From assembly GCA_036268775.1 (NCBI GenBank), contig DATATM010000031.1, positions 248,001 to 312,000 on the forward strand: a stretch of 64,000 bases of DNA. The letters are read 5' to 3'. Made by a program: the position numbers and the translations under genes. Under the pieces are notes generated by a model. It was given only the letters and a program-made list of their open reading frames with translations, was not told where the DNA came from and made no database searches. Positions 8,643 to 16,934 of this stretch are shown here, piece after piece. Source of the stretch: DASZIT01 sp036268775 (lineage in GTDB: Bacteria > Actinomycetota > Acidimicrobiia > Acidimicrobiales > RAAP-2). Numbering within the stretch: the first letter of the stretch is position 1; every line of letters starts with the position of its first letter.

Positions 8643-9713
8643 ATGAACACCCTTGAACACCGAGTGGCGTATATCCGTGGTGGGCCCGACGACGAAAGTG
8701 GGCCCGAGATGGCAGACGCTGCCATGGCCGTGATGGATGTCGTATTTGAATCGCACCCGGAGCTAGCCATCGAATTTGTTCCCGTCGACGCCGGAGCCCA
8801 TTGCTACCGGACCCATGGATCGGTGGTCCCCGACGATAGCCTCAAGCAGATTCTCGATCTTGGGATCGCATTTAAGGCTCCCACCGCCTCCGCTAAGACA
8901 GCGGAAACGATGCCAGTGAGTCTGATGCTCCGAAAGGAACTCAATGCCTATGCCAACGTCAACGAACTCCGGTCATATCCTGGCGTAGAAGCAGCACTTC
9001 GGCCTGACATCGATGTTCTGTTGGTTCGCGACAACTCTGAAGGGCTGTTCCAAATGCAGTCGGCATACCCATCAGCGGACATGACGGTCGACTTGAGGTT
9101 CATCACTCGGCAGGCTTCGCAACGCATCGCCAGAGTTGGATTCGAGTACGCCATGCGCCGCCGCCGCAAGCTCGCGGTGTGTGCATTCCGTGTAGGAATA
9201 AACAGCGATCAGCTATTCGTAGCCTCATGTGAGGAAGTAGCGCAGGAGTACCCCGAAGTTGAGTTCTGGGTTCGGAAGGTGGATGCGTTTGCGGGCACAG
9301 TTATAGCGAACCCGTCTCAGTATGACGTCGTGGTGACGCCAAATGAATGGGGATCGATCATGACGGATCTTTTTGCTGAGGCTTGCGGTTCAGTTGGCTT
9401 AGCCGCGCGCGGCAACCTTGGCGATGAAACCGGCTACTTCGAACCAATCCACGGCACAGCTCCCGGTAAGGCCGGCAAAGGCACCGTGAACCCCATCTCA
9501 CAGATCATGGCTGGAAAGATGCTCCTTGACTGGCTTGGCCGGACTCGTGACGATGCGGCTGCAAGAGTGGCTGGTCAGCAGCTCGAGCAAGCGGTCGCGA
9601 ACGTCTTGTCGGCGGGGAAAGTTCTAACAACAGATCTCGGTGGATCGTCCACGACCTTAGAAATGGTGAGCGCTGTTTCTGACGAGGTTCGTCGGCTGAG
9701 CTCCGTCGACTGA
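8643..9713 (+). CDS. Isopropylmalate/isocitrate dehydrogenase family protein with altered active site
   Basis: A 356-residue protein of the metal-dependent beta-decarboxylating dehydrogenase fold. Family marks include LRKELNAYANVNELRSYPG, RDNSEGLF, FEPIHGTAPGKAGKGTVNP and the C-terminal GSSTT segment. Several catalytic positions differ. The lysine normally found in a HKAN-type segment is absent (CAFRVG, residues 180-185). The metal-binding GD of NxxGDILSD is GS (Ser238), although Asp242 and Asp214 remain. The tyrosine of the REN-x-EG-x-Y motif is Phe. It may therefore not catalyse ordinary oxidative decarboxylation. The start ATG follows AAAGGAACGGTGG. It lies downstream of the cupin gene in the same direction. 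Confidence 0.83.
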   Translation: MNTLEHRVAYIRGGPDDESGPEMADAAMAVMDVVFESHPELAIEFVPVDAGAHCYRTHGSVVPDDSLKQILDLGIAFKAPTASAKTAETMPVSLMLRKELNAYANVNELRSYPGVEAALRPDIDVLLVRDNSEGLFQMQSAYPSADMTVDLRFITRQASQRIARVGFEYAMRRRRKLAVCAFRVGINSDQLFVASCEEVAQEYPEVEFWVRKVDAFAGTVIANPSQYDVVVTPNEWGSIMTDLFAEACGSVGLAARGNLGDETGYFEPIHGTAPGKAGKGTVNPISQIMAGKMLLDWLGRTRDDAAARVAGQQLEQAVANVLSAGKVLTTDLGGSSTTLEMVSAVSDEVRRLSSVD

Positions 9714-9913
9714 ATTGACGGTCGTCACGTTCGGGGAACAGCTACAAAGGTCGCCGTAACTCAACGCGCCTTAGGACAAATGACTAGATTGCGTTCGGTC
9801 TGGTCCTGCACTGTTGCCCAAGCCGGGTCGCCGCCGCCGGCAAGCCGCGTCGGTGTTCGACTTTGCAACAGGTTCAGGATGGATCAGCCGCAACCTCGAC
9901 AATCCACTTCGGA

Positions 9914-10693
9914 TCACGATCCAGAACGGTTGAGAATTCGCGCGATGTCTTGCCTTGCCTGAGCGATACCCGCATCCATGAATGGTATATCGCCGCCGAT
10001 CGTCGCCAATTGGCCGCCACGGGAGATCCAATGCCCAGCGCTCTTGGCGTTACCCGAAAAGATTCCGAACGGGACCGCGTGAATTTTACATTCGGTCAGC
10101 ACCCGCTCAATGGCATCGGAAACAGCCGAATTCTCCATGTCATTCAGGTACCCCATCGACGCTGCGAGGTCTGAAGGCCCAACCATGATTGCATCCAGTC
10201 CGGGCGTCGCGAGGATTTCTTCAAGATTGTCAACTGCCTCGCGCTGCTCAATCATGATCATTACGATGACCTCGTCATTGGCAATGCGAGAGTAAGTTCT
10301 CGCACCTCCGACCAATCGAGCTGCCCGTCGAGGGCCAAACCCCCGGATGCCCTCTGGCGGATACTTTGCCGCGGCGACCACCGCTTCAGTCTGCGCCGAG
10401 TCCGCAATGCTCGGCACGAGAATACCGTCCGCCCCGATATCAAGGATCTGCTTGATGTCGGTGGCATCACCCGATCTCGCACGTACAATAATGGTCGACG
10501 CCGTTGGACTGAGAGCGATCAAGATCGTCTGCAACTGATGAATCGACATTGGGCAGTGCTCCGTATCAACGATGAGGAAGTCGAAGTCCGCTGCACCCAT
10601 GACCTCCGCAATGAATGGCTCTGCCACAGAAACTAGGCTGCCTATAAGCGTTTCTCCGTTTCGCAACTTGATCTTGAGGTTTGATCCCTGCAT
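9914..10693 (-). CDS. HpcH/HpaI-family aldolase
   Basis: A 259-residue class II (metal-dependent) aldolase of the HpcH/HpaI family, which cleaves 2-keto-3-deoxy acids or 4-hydroxy-2-oxo acids into pyruvate and an aldehyde. Visible features are FLIVDTEHCPMS after the first strands, the Arg in IVRARSGD, GADGILVPS, the metal ligand Glu in IMIEQREAVDN and the metal ligand Asp in VGPSDLAASMG. ATG at 10693 is preferred over the in-frame codon at 10711 because GGGAGG lies five bases upstream of it. It is transcribed opposite to its neighbours. A retro-aldol cleavage late in the catabolic route fits the context. Confidence 0.88.
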   Translation of the reverse strand: MQGSNLKIKLRNGETLIGSLVSVAEPFIAEVMGAADFDFLIVDTEHCPMSIHQLQTILIALSPTASTIIVRARSGDATDIKQILDIGADGILVPSIADSAQTEAVVAAAKYPPEGIRGFGPRRAARLVGGARTYSRIANDEVIVMIMIEQREAVDNLEEILATPGLDAIMVGPSDLAASMGYLNDMENSAVSDAIERVLTECKIHAVPFGIFSGNAKSAGHWISRGGQLATIGGDIPFMDAGIAQARQDIARILNRSGS

Positions 10694-11377
10694 GCGCGCC
10701 TCCCTTTTCAATTTCAGTGGTTCCAGCGCATCGAAATGAGTACCCAGCTGAGACAGTACCGCCGGACACAGGAAAATGCCGGCTCGCGAGTGAGGCTCGC
10801 CGGCACATGAGTTAGCTTTGCAACTGCCCGTGGGTTCCGCATAGTCCCGACGGAAAGGGGTAGGGCGGAGAAATCGATCTCGGCAGGCGGTTGAGTTCTC
10901 ATATTGGGTCGGAACCAGTCCTCCGGCAGTTCAATTGGTTCACGCTGATCAATTGGTTCACGCTGACCCACGCCATCGGGTCGCCAAAGACAGGTCGCCG
11001 TCATCTAAGCGTTTGAAGCTGACCCACTCAACGGCGACGGATCCTTCGAATGTGATCAAGGCGGATCTGCCGGGCCGGGCCCCGCAGGAGACCCTCCGCT
11101 TCTTCGGGGTTGACAAGATGGCGCTCCGGGGAGAGACTGTCTCCCAGTTAGTGGTGTGCAAGTCCATTAACTGGCTAACCGAGAAACGGGCTTCGGAGAG
11201 GGAGTGGCATGGTGCTGCTTTTGACACAAGTCAGACGAGGGAGCACCGACGAATGAAGGTTGAACCCCCGCTTGCGTTCGACAGACCCAAACTATCGATC
11301 AATTCAGCCTCCTCTGATAAAGACAACCGGAAGTGGCGCCCGCCAGCAATATTCATCGTTTCGAATTGAGGACAGTT
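10694..11377. other. Gene-free stretch with probable insertion-sequence remnants
   Basis: No open reading frame here resembles a known protein. The region contains a perfect 18-bp tandem duplication (10931-10966) and the decamer GCTGACCCAC at 10963-10972 and again at 11018-11027. The same decamer occurs at 2207-2216. Repeated short units ending in such a sequence resemble the multiple terminal repeats of IS21-type elements, but the rest of the element is not recognisable. Promoters for the divergent aldolase and amidohydrolase genes must also lie here; none is clear. Confidence 0.4.
10931..10966. repeat. 18-bp perfect tandem repeat (2 copies)
   Basis: The unit TCAATTGGTTCACGCTGA occurs twice without a gap, at 10931-10948 and 10949-10966, and is followed by CCCACG. 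The arrangement resembles the terminal repeats of an insertion sequence, possibly of IS21 type, rather than a regulatory site. Confidence 0.65.
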
Positions 11378-12568
11378 GTGGATTCTAATTTCATGGCACG
11401 GATTCCCATCATCGACTGCGACAGTCACGTCACAGAACCACCGGATCTGTGGACCTCACGGATAGGCAAGAAGTGGGGGGACCAGGCACCACATTTGGAG
11501 TGGAACGAACCAACCGGCGAACAACGTTGGCGAGTTGGAGATGCATTGCTCACGGGCGAAGCCAAGTACTCGATGGCGGGCTGGCGCGACTATCCGCCGT
11601 CCCATCCACTGACACTGGATGATGCTGATCCGGCATCTTGGAATGCGACCAACCGACTTCAGCGTCTCGATGAATACGGGATTTACGCGCAGGTGTTGTA
11701 TCCAAATATCATCACGTTTGCTACTCATGCCTTCATCGGGCTTAAAGACCCTCGCCTCGCGCTCGATTGTGTCTACGCCTACAACGACTTCCTTTCGGAA
11801 TTTGCCGACAACGATCGGCACCGGCTCGTTCCAATCATGATGCTTCCGTTCTGGGACTTGGATGCATCTTACGCGGAGCTAAAGCGGGCCATTGAGATAG
11901 GCCACAAGGGCGTCCTCTTTTCGGCTGATTTCTCAAAGGTAGGATTGCCCCCGATCTGGGATCCGTATTGGGACAAGCTGTTGTCGCTAATCCAAGACTC
12001 TGGCCTGTCGGTGAATTTCCATATTGGGTTCAGCAACATGACGCAAGAGGAACAGGAGCAGCGCACCGAAGCGTCAGGTGAGCACCACACCCGCATTACG
12101 AGCGTTGCCATGATGGGCAATGCCCACGCCATTGCTGATGTCATCTGCACTGGTCTCTGCCACCGGTTCCCCGGCATCAATTTTGTCTCTGTCGAAAGTG
12201 GCGCCGGTTGGCTTCTCTATCTCCTTGAATCACTCGATTGGCATTGGAAAAGCTATGGAGGTCTTCGGGACCGGCCAGAGATGGAGCTACCGAGCTTCTA
12301 TTTTCGTCGTCAGATCTATGGCTCGTTTTGGTTCGAGGAGGAGTCGGCGCGCCGTGTCCTAGATCAGCTTGCCGACAACATCATGTTTGAGACGGATTTC
12401 CCGCATCCGACAAGTCTCTCGCCTGGACCGGCATCCGTGGCACGAAACCCGCGCGAGATGGCCGAAGCAGCGCTTTCTGGTTCTCCGGAATATCTCGTTA
12501 AAAAGGTTTTCTGTGAGACCGCAGCGCGTCTCTACGATATTGACCTTCCCGTAGATGTGACTGTCTAG
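11378..12568 (+). CDS. Amidohydrolase-2 family metal-dependent hydrolase/decarboxylase
   Basis: A 396-residue TIM-barrel protein of the amidohydrolase-related group (PF04909 type), which includes ACMSD, gamma-resorcylate decarboxylase and many uncharacterised hydrolases. The N-terminal metal motif is IIDCDSHVTEPPDLW. The mid segment GHKGVLFSADF and NFHIGFSN supply later barrel strands and a metal-site His. FETDFPHPTSLSPG near the C-terminus carries the last Asp of the site. The GTG at 11378 has GAGGA upstream at seven bases; ATG at 11393 is the alternative. Its stop overlaps the start of the next gene by one base (TAGTG), so the two are coupled. Confidence 0.87.
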   Translation: MDSNFMARIPIIDCDSHVTEPPDLWTSRIGKKWGDQAPHLEWNEPTGEQRWRVGDALLTGEAKYSMAGWRDYPPSHPLTLDDADPASWNATNRLQRLDEYGIYAQVLYPNIITFATHAFIGLKDPRLALDCVYAYNDFLSEFADNDRHRLVPIMMLPFWDLDASYAELKRAIEIGHKGVLFSADFSKVGLPPIWDPYWDKLLSLIQDSGLSVNFHIGFSNMTQEEQEQRTEASGEHHTRITSVAMMGNAHAIADVICTGLCHRFPGINFVSVESGAGWLLYLLESLDWHWKSYGGLRDRPEMELPSFYFRRQIYGSFWFEEESARRVLDQLADNIMFETDFPHPTSLSPGPASVARNPREMAEAALSGSPEYLVKKVFCETAARLYDIDLPVDVTV

Positions 12569-13080
12569 TGTCCAAAGGAAGGCTGTCCGAAGGTCATTCA
12601 GCCATAAGGCCGCGGGGTTATGCCGCAGCGCGTAGCGCCGTCCTCGCGAGCCGAAGCACGGTTGGATTACCCTTCGAAATCCTCTTAGGTGTGCCGGAAT
12701 TGTGCCAACGTGTTGCTGCGCTTGGCGATCGGGTGCGGTTTGAAAGCTCCCTTGACGGCAGAACGCGAGAGACGGCGATCGTGGCCACGGCGGGAGCCGT
12801 GAAATGCGAATACGAACTCCTAAGCCACATTCCGCTCGCGTTCCAGGAGGGTGTCGCTGAGGCGACAGTCGAGTTGTGCAAGGGCCGTGAAGCAACGGCT
12901 CCGAAGGATGAAGCCGTGATCGTTCGGTTCTGCCGAGAGTTGATCAACGATCACCGGGTGAGTGACGCGGCCTTCGATTCGATTCGGTCATTCTTGTCGG
13001 AGCCCCAACTAGTGGAGCTATGCGTGACGGTGGGCTACTACGCGCTGCTAAGCGACGTGATCAACGTGTTCCAGTCCTAA
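12568..13080 (+). CDS. Carboxymuconolactone decarboxylase-like (AhpD fold) protein
   Basis: A 170-residue helical protein of the CMD/AhpD superfamily. The core runs from LPFEILLGVPELCQRVAALGD to ETAIVATAGAVKCEYELLSHIPLAFQEGV, with the E...H arrangement of the CMD subgroup and no CxxC redox motif, so peroxidase activity is unlikely. YYALLSDVINVF closes the domain. Family members decarboxylate or isomerise lactones or act as auxiliary proteins. The GTG start overlaps the stop of the amidohydrolase gene. The pairing of an amidohydrolase-2 gene with a CMD gene suggests consecutive steps. Confidence 0.82.
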   Translation: MSKGRLSEGHSAIRPRGYAAARSAVLASRSTVGLPFEILLGVPELCQRVAALGDRVRFESSLDGRTRETAIVATAGAVKCEYELLSHIPLAFQEGVAEATVELCKGREATAPKDEAVIVRFCRELINDHRVSDAAFDSIRSFLSEPQLVELCVTVGYYALLSDVINVFQS

Positions 13081-13134
13081 CCGCCATGCCCATGCCAATG
13101 CGAATGCGAACACGCTCAAATTTGGAGCGAAGTT

Positions 13135-14679
13135 TTGGAAATGGTGGATAAGTCCGAAGCCAGTGCTCAGAATCGTGGAGCGGAGTTGAGGCTCCGAGAC
13201 GTACTTCTTCGCAATGCTGACCTATACGGCAATGACCCGGCCGTCATATTTGGAGATGTCACAACAGACTGGCGGGAGTTCACCGAACGGTCCTTTCGCC
13301 TCGCGAACCGCCTCAGTCAAAGCGGGGTCGAACGGACGGACCGCATTTGTGTCTTGCAACGAAATGGCCCGGAAATACCCGAAATCGCGTTTGCTGCCGC
13401 CCTTTTGGGCGCCGCCATCGTTCCGATTAATCCGCGCCTAACGACGGCCGAAGTTGAGTACATTATCACCGACTCAGCCGTGAGCCTCGCATTTGTCGAG
13501 CATAAGCACCCAGCGATCGTCGCCTTGCGAGGCACGGAAATGGTAATAACGCGTAGCGAAGACTACGAGAGATACCGGGATGAGGGAGCCCCAATTGAAC
13601 CGGACGAAATAGAACGAGCCGCTGACCCCATCTTCCATCTGTACACGTCAGGCACGACCGGACGGCCGAAGGGAGTGTCGCTCACGCAACGGGCCATGAT
13701 CCAAAATGGTCTAACGATCCAACTCTCACAGCGACTCAGACACAACGACGTGTTCTTGACAACCACTCCTCTTACCCACGCGGCCGCAGGGACTCGCATC
13801 TTCAGCCTCGCGACTGACGGAATGGCACATGTGATTCTAGAGAAATTTACACCGGATGCCTTCTTTGAGGCGGTAGGACGCCATCAGGTAACGTCAACGA
13901 TCCTCGTCCCCACTATGCTGCGCGATCTCATCGAATCACCAGGGTTACAGATGGCAAACCTAAGGAGCCTTCGCACTATCGTCTATGGGGCCGCACCAGC
14001 AAGTCAGGATCTTGTCACTGCAGCAATCGAACATCTTCCCTGCGACCTTCTCCAAGGATACGGACTGACCGAAGGTTGCCCCGCGCTCCTGATGTTGAGT
14101 CCTGAAGATCACGATCAGGCTCGTGCTGATCCAAATCTCCGGCATCGCCTCTCTTCAATTGGACGCCCAGTCCCAGGGGTTCGCATTCGAATTGCAGATG
14201 ATGAAGGTGGAGCGCTCGCGCGTGGAGCAAGGGGTGAGCTTCAGATCCGGTCGACGAAGGCGATGAATGGGTATTGGCACGCCCCGGACGAGACTGCACT
14301 TGCGTTTCGAGATGGGTGGCTTCATACAGGGGATGTCGGGACGGTGGATGACGACGGCTACGTGTATCTCGTTGGCCGCAAAAAGGAGATGCTCATTTCA
14401 GGTGGGTTCAATGTTTACCCATCCGAGATCGAACGCGCCATTGATGAACACCCCAATGTTTCTGAATCGTGCGTCGTTGGTGCCCCGCACGACCGCTGGG
14501 GAGAGACACCCATAGCGTTTGTTGTTAAGACTGGACCAGCTACCGAGAATGAGATCCTTGAGCACTGTGAAGTGCTTTTGGCCGACTACAAGAGACCGTC
14601 ACGGATTGTGTTCGTCGACCATTTGGAACGTAACTCAAACGGCAAAGTGATCCGAGGAGCACTTCGGGACCTGCTCTAG
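13135..14679 (+). CDS. Acyl-CoA synthetase (AMP-dependent ligase)
   Basis: A 514-residue adenylate-forming enzyme that activates a carboxylic acid to its CoA thioester. The ATP phosphate-binding loop TSGTTGRPKG is at residues 171-180, the A5-type motif is QGYGLTEGCP, the hinge region reads WLHTGDVGTVDDDGYVYLVGRKKEM, and the C-terminal catalytic lysine is Lys504 in NGKVIRG. It is closest in pattern to medium/long-chain or aromatic acyl-CoA ligases. The start may be TTG at 13135 or ATG at 13141; GGAG at about 13123 favours the first. It would commit an acid from the upstream oxidation steps to CoA-dependent degradation. Confidence 0.92.
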   Translation: MEMVDKSEASAQNRGAELRLRDVLLRNADLYGNDPAVIFGDVTTDWREFTERSFRLANRLSQSGVERTDRICVLQRNGPEIPEIAFAAALLGAAIVPINPRLTTAEVEYIITDSAVSLAFVEHKHPAIVALRGTEMVITRSEDYERYRDEGAPIEPDEIERAADPIFHLYTSGTTGRPKGVSLTQRAMIQNGLTIQLSQRLRHNDVFLTTTPLTHAAAGTRIFSLATDGMAHVILEKFTPDAFFEAVGRHQVTSTILVPTMLRDLIESPGLQMANLRSLRTIVYGAAPASQDLVTAAIEHLPCDLLQGYGLTEGCPALLMLSPEDHDQARADPNLRHRLSSIGRPVPGVRIRIADDEGGALARGARGELQIRSTKAMNGYWHAPDETALAFRDGWLHTGDVGTVDDDGYVYLVGRKKEMLISGGFNVYPSEIERAIDEHPNVSESCVVGAPHDRWGETPIAFVVKTGPATENEILEHCEVLLADYKRPSRIVFVDHLERNSNGKVIRGALRDLL

Positions 14680-14851
14680 TCACCATCCAATCTCGTAGTG
14701 TCGCGTGAGTTTTGTCATAATCGGAGGGGAGCAAAGAACGACAACAGGAAATGTAGTGGCCGCTGCGAGGTGGCTTTGGCGAAGCAATCGAAGAACTCGT
14801 TCGACGGCAAGTGAGGAAGCGGCTTTTGCCCTCACGCGGAATCTTTGATCC

Positions 14852-16927
14852 ATGAGCGATGCGATACGCCTAGGAGTGGACATTGGGGGGACCTTTACCG
14901 ACGCGGTCATCATTGATGGAGAGAGGTCGGTCCGCGCAAAATCCCTCACGACGGTCGATGACTTGAGGTTGGGTGTACTAGACGCCTGCTCTCTTGCAGC
15001 GACAAGGCTTGGCACGTCGCTCGACCAATTGCTGCCAAGCGTCAAGCGGTTTGGACTTGGCACTACAGAAGTCACGAACAAGATCGCTACTCGGAACTGG
15101 CTGCGAGTGGGACTCGTCACAACCTTGGGGTTTGAAGATGCGGTGCCCGAGGCGAGAGGGCGGTTTGTCTCCGAGGGAGGCTGGTTGGTTCCCCCGCCAC
15201 AACTCGTCGACCGAAACTGCATCGTGGGGGTTCGGGAGCGGATTGATCGAAACGGCACTGTGCTGCAGGCAATTGATGAATGCGAGGTACTCGACAAGAT
15301 TGAACATCTGGTTGCCGATCAGAGAATCGAAGCTGTGGCCGTTTCGTTCTTGTGGTCCTTCCTGAATCCCACACACGAGGTGCTTGCGGTTCAGATCATT
15401 AGGCGGGAGTTTCCACATCTCCCCGTAACGTCGGGAGCTCAGCTGCATCCGGTTATGCGCGAGTACGAAAGGACAACGTTCGCCTTACTCAATGCGGCCA
15501 CTGCCGATGGCTTAAACGGGATCGACGTACTCGCAAGCGAATTATCAGAACGTGGGCTCCGAGTGCCGATACTTCTTGTTCACTCCGGAGGTGGTTCTCT
15601 TTCGATAGACGAGGCGCGGCGGACGCCGGTACTACTTGCAGAATCGGGGCCGGCCGCCGGAGTTGCAGCTGCCGCAAGCGTCGCCCTCGCCGCAGGACAC
15701 CCAGATGCGATCACCTGTGACATGGGCGGGACAACGTTCGATCTATCTGTTGTTAGGGGAGGGGCGCCGACTAGGCGCTCACGTGGGGATGTCATGGGCA
15801 TCTGGACGGCGATGACAATGGTCGACGTGGACTCTATCGGAGCAGGCGGCGGTTCTATCGCTTGGGCCGATGCCATCGGGGGACTCTGCGTCGGTCCACG
15901 ATCTGCGGGTTCCAATCCTGGCCCAGCCTGCTATGGCAAGGGAGGGAGTGAACCTACCGTGACCGATGCGTTGCTTGTGCTCGGGTTTATGGACTCGGAA
16001 CGCTTCTTGGACGGGTCAATGACACTTGATCGGGAGGCTTCACTCGGCGTGTGCGGACAATTGGGTGAATCGATTGGCCTTGACCCGATTGAGACGGCCT
16101 GGGGCATCCGGGAGATCGCGCTTGCAGGTATGGTCAATGCAACGCGAGGACGACTTGCCGAGCGAGGGCTGGACCCCCGTAGGCACGCCCTCGTCGGTTT
16201 TGGAGGCTGCGCCGGACTATTCACCGTTTCGATCGCATCCGCTCTTGGCATCGCAACCGTGATCTCACCGGCTTTCGCCTCTGTTCTCTCAGCCCTAGGC
16301 GCAGCAACGTTAGAAGTTCGTCGAGAGCGGAGCCACTTCATGGGAATACCTGTCACCGGCGATATTACGCAAGTCCGCTTGGCTAGCGAAAAACTTGCAA
16401 TGGCAGTAGACGAAGATCTTTCCAATGACGGTGTCCCCGAAGCAGACCGAACGATCACATTTGAATGGGACCTTCGCGTCAGTTTGCAGAAGTCGGAGCT
16501 GTCAGTTCCCATTAGAACTAGCTTGACTGATCCGCTCGCGGTTTCCTACGCCCTCGATGACTTTCATCAGGAGTACTCCTCTCGCTATGGCGTAGGTTCC
16601 TTGTCGTCAACCGCCGACGTGGAACTAGCTGTCATTCGCGCAGTCGGTACCGGGCATACTTCAACTCTGTATGGTGATAAGCACGAATCTCGGATTGACG
16701 AAGCGAACTCGCCTGGGCGGAAGGTGGCTCGACGTTCTTTACAAGTAGATCGAATAGGCGAGCGCCAGGAAGTAAGTGTTATTCTAAGCGACGACCTTCA
16801 AGCCGGCGATGCAATAAAAGGCCCGGTGCTCGTTGATGATCACGATACGACGGTGTGGATGCCACCCGGCGCAACTGGAGTGATGGATAGAAATCGTTCG
16901 ATCCTGATCGAAGTCGGCCCGGGATGA
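14852..16927 (+). CDS. Hydantoinase/oxoprolinase subunit A (HyuA-type)
   Basis: A 691-residue ATP-dependent HyuA-family protein with an actin-like ATPase fold. The N-terminal phosphate loop is VDIGGTFTDAV. GTTEVTNKIATR, LVHSGGGSLS, CDMGGTTFDLSVV and GAGGGSIAW mark the successive ATPase motifs, and VGPRSAGSNPGPACYGKGG is the family signature. Members pair with a HyuB subunit and use ATP hydrolysis to open a hydantoin, oxoproline or related ring, or to carboxylate acetone-like ketones. The HyuB gene follows after seven bases. Only two subunits are present here with no third small subunit, so acetone carboxylase is less likely than a ring hydrolase. Confidence 0.92.
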   Translation: MSDAIRLGVDIGGTFTDAVIIDGERSVRAKSLTTVDDLRLGVLDACSLAATRLGTSLDQLLPSVKRFGLGTTEVTNKIATRNWLRVGLVTTLGFEDAVPEARGRFVSEGGWLVPPPQLVDRNCIVGVRERIDRNGTVLQAIDECEVLDKIEHLVADQRIEAVAVSFLWSFLNPTHEVLAVQIIRREFPHLPVTSGAQLHPVMREYERTTFALLNAATADGLNGIDVLASELSERGLRVPILLVHSGGGSLSIDEARRTPVLLAESGPAAGVAAAASVALAAGHPDAITCDMGGTTFDLSVVRGGAPTRRSRGDVMGIWTAMTMVDVDSIGAGGGSIAWADAIGGLCVGPRSAGSNPGPACYGKGGSEPTVTDALLVLGFMDSERFLDGSMTLDREASLGVCGQLGESIGLDPIETAWGIREIALAGMVNATRGRLAERGLDPRRHALVGFGGCAGLFTVSIASALGIATVISPAFASVLSALGAATLEVRRERSHFMGIPVTGDITQVRLASEKLAMAVDEDLSNDGVPEADRTITFEWDLRVSLQKSELSVPIRTSLTDPLAVSYALDDFHQEYSSRYGVGSLSSTADVELAVIRAVGTGHTSTLYGDKHESRIDEANSPGRKVARRSLQVDRIGERQEVSVILSDDLQAGDAIKGPVLVDDHDTTVWMPPGATGVMDRNRSILIEVGPG

Positions 16928-16934
16928 TTGCGCA

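Noticed and set aside
10935..11369. Plus-strand frame of 144 codons upstream of the amidohydrolase
   Set aside because: It runs across tandem repeats and probable IS remnants, lacks a ribosome site and shows no motif.
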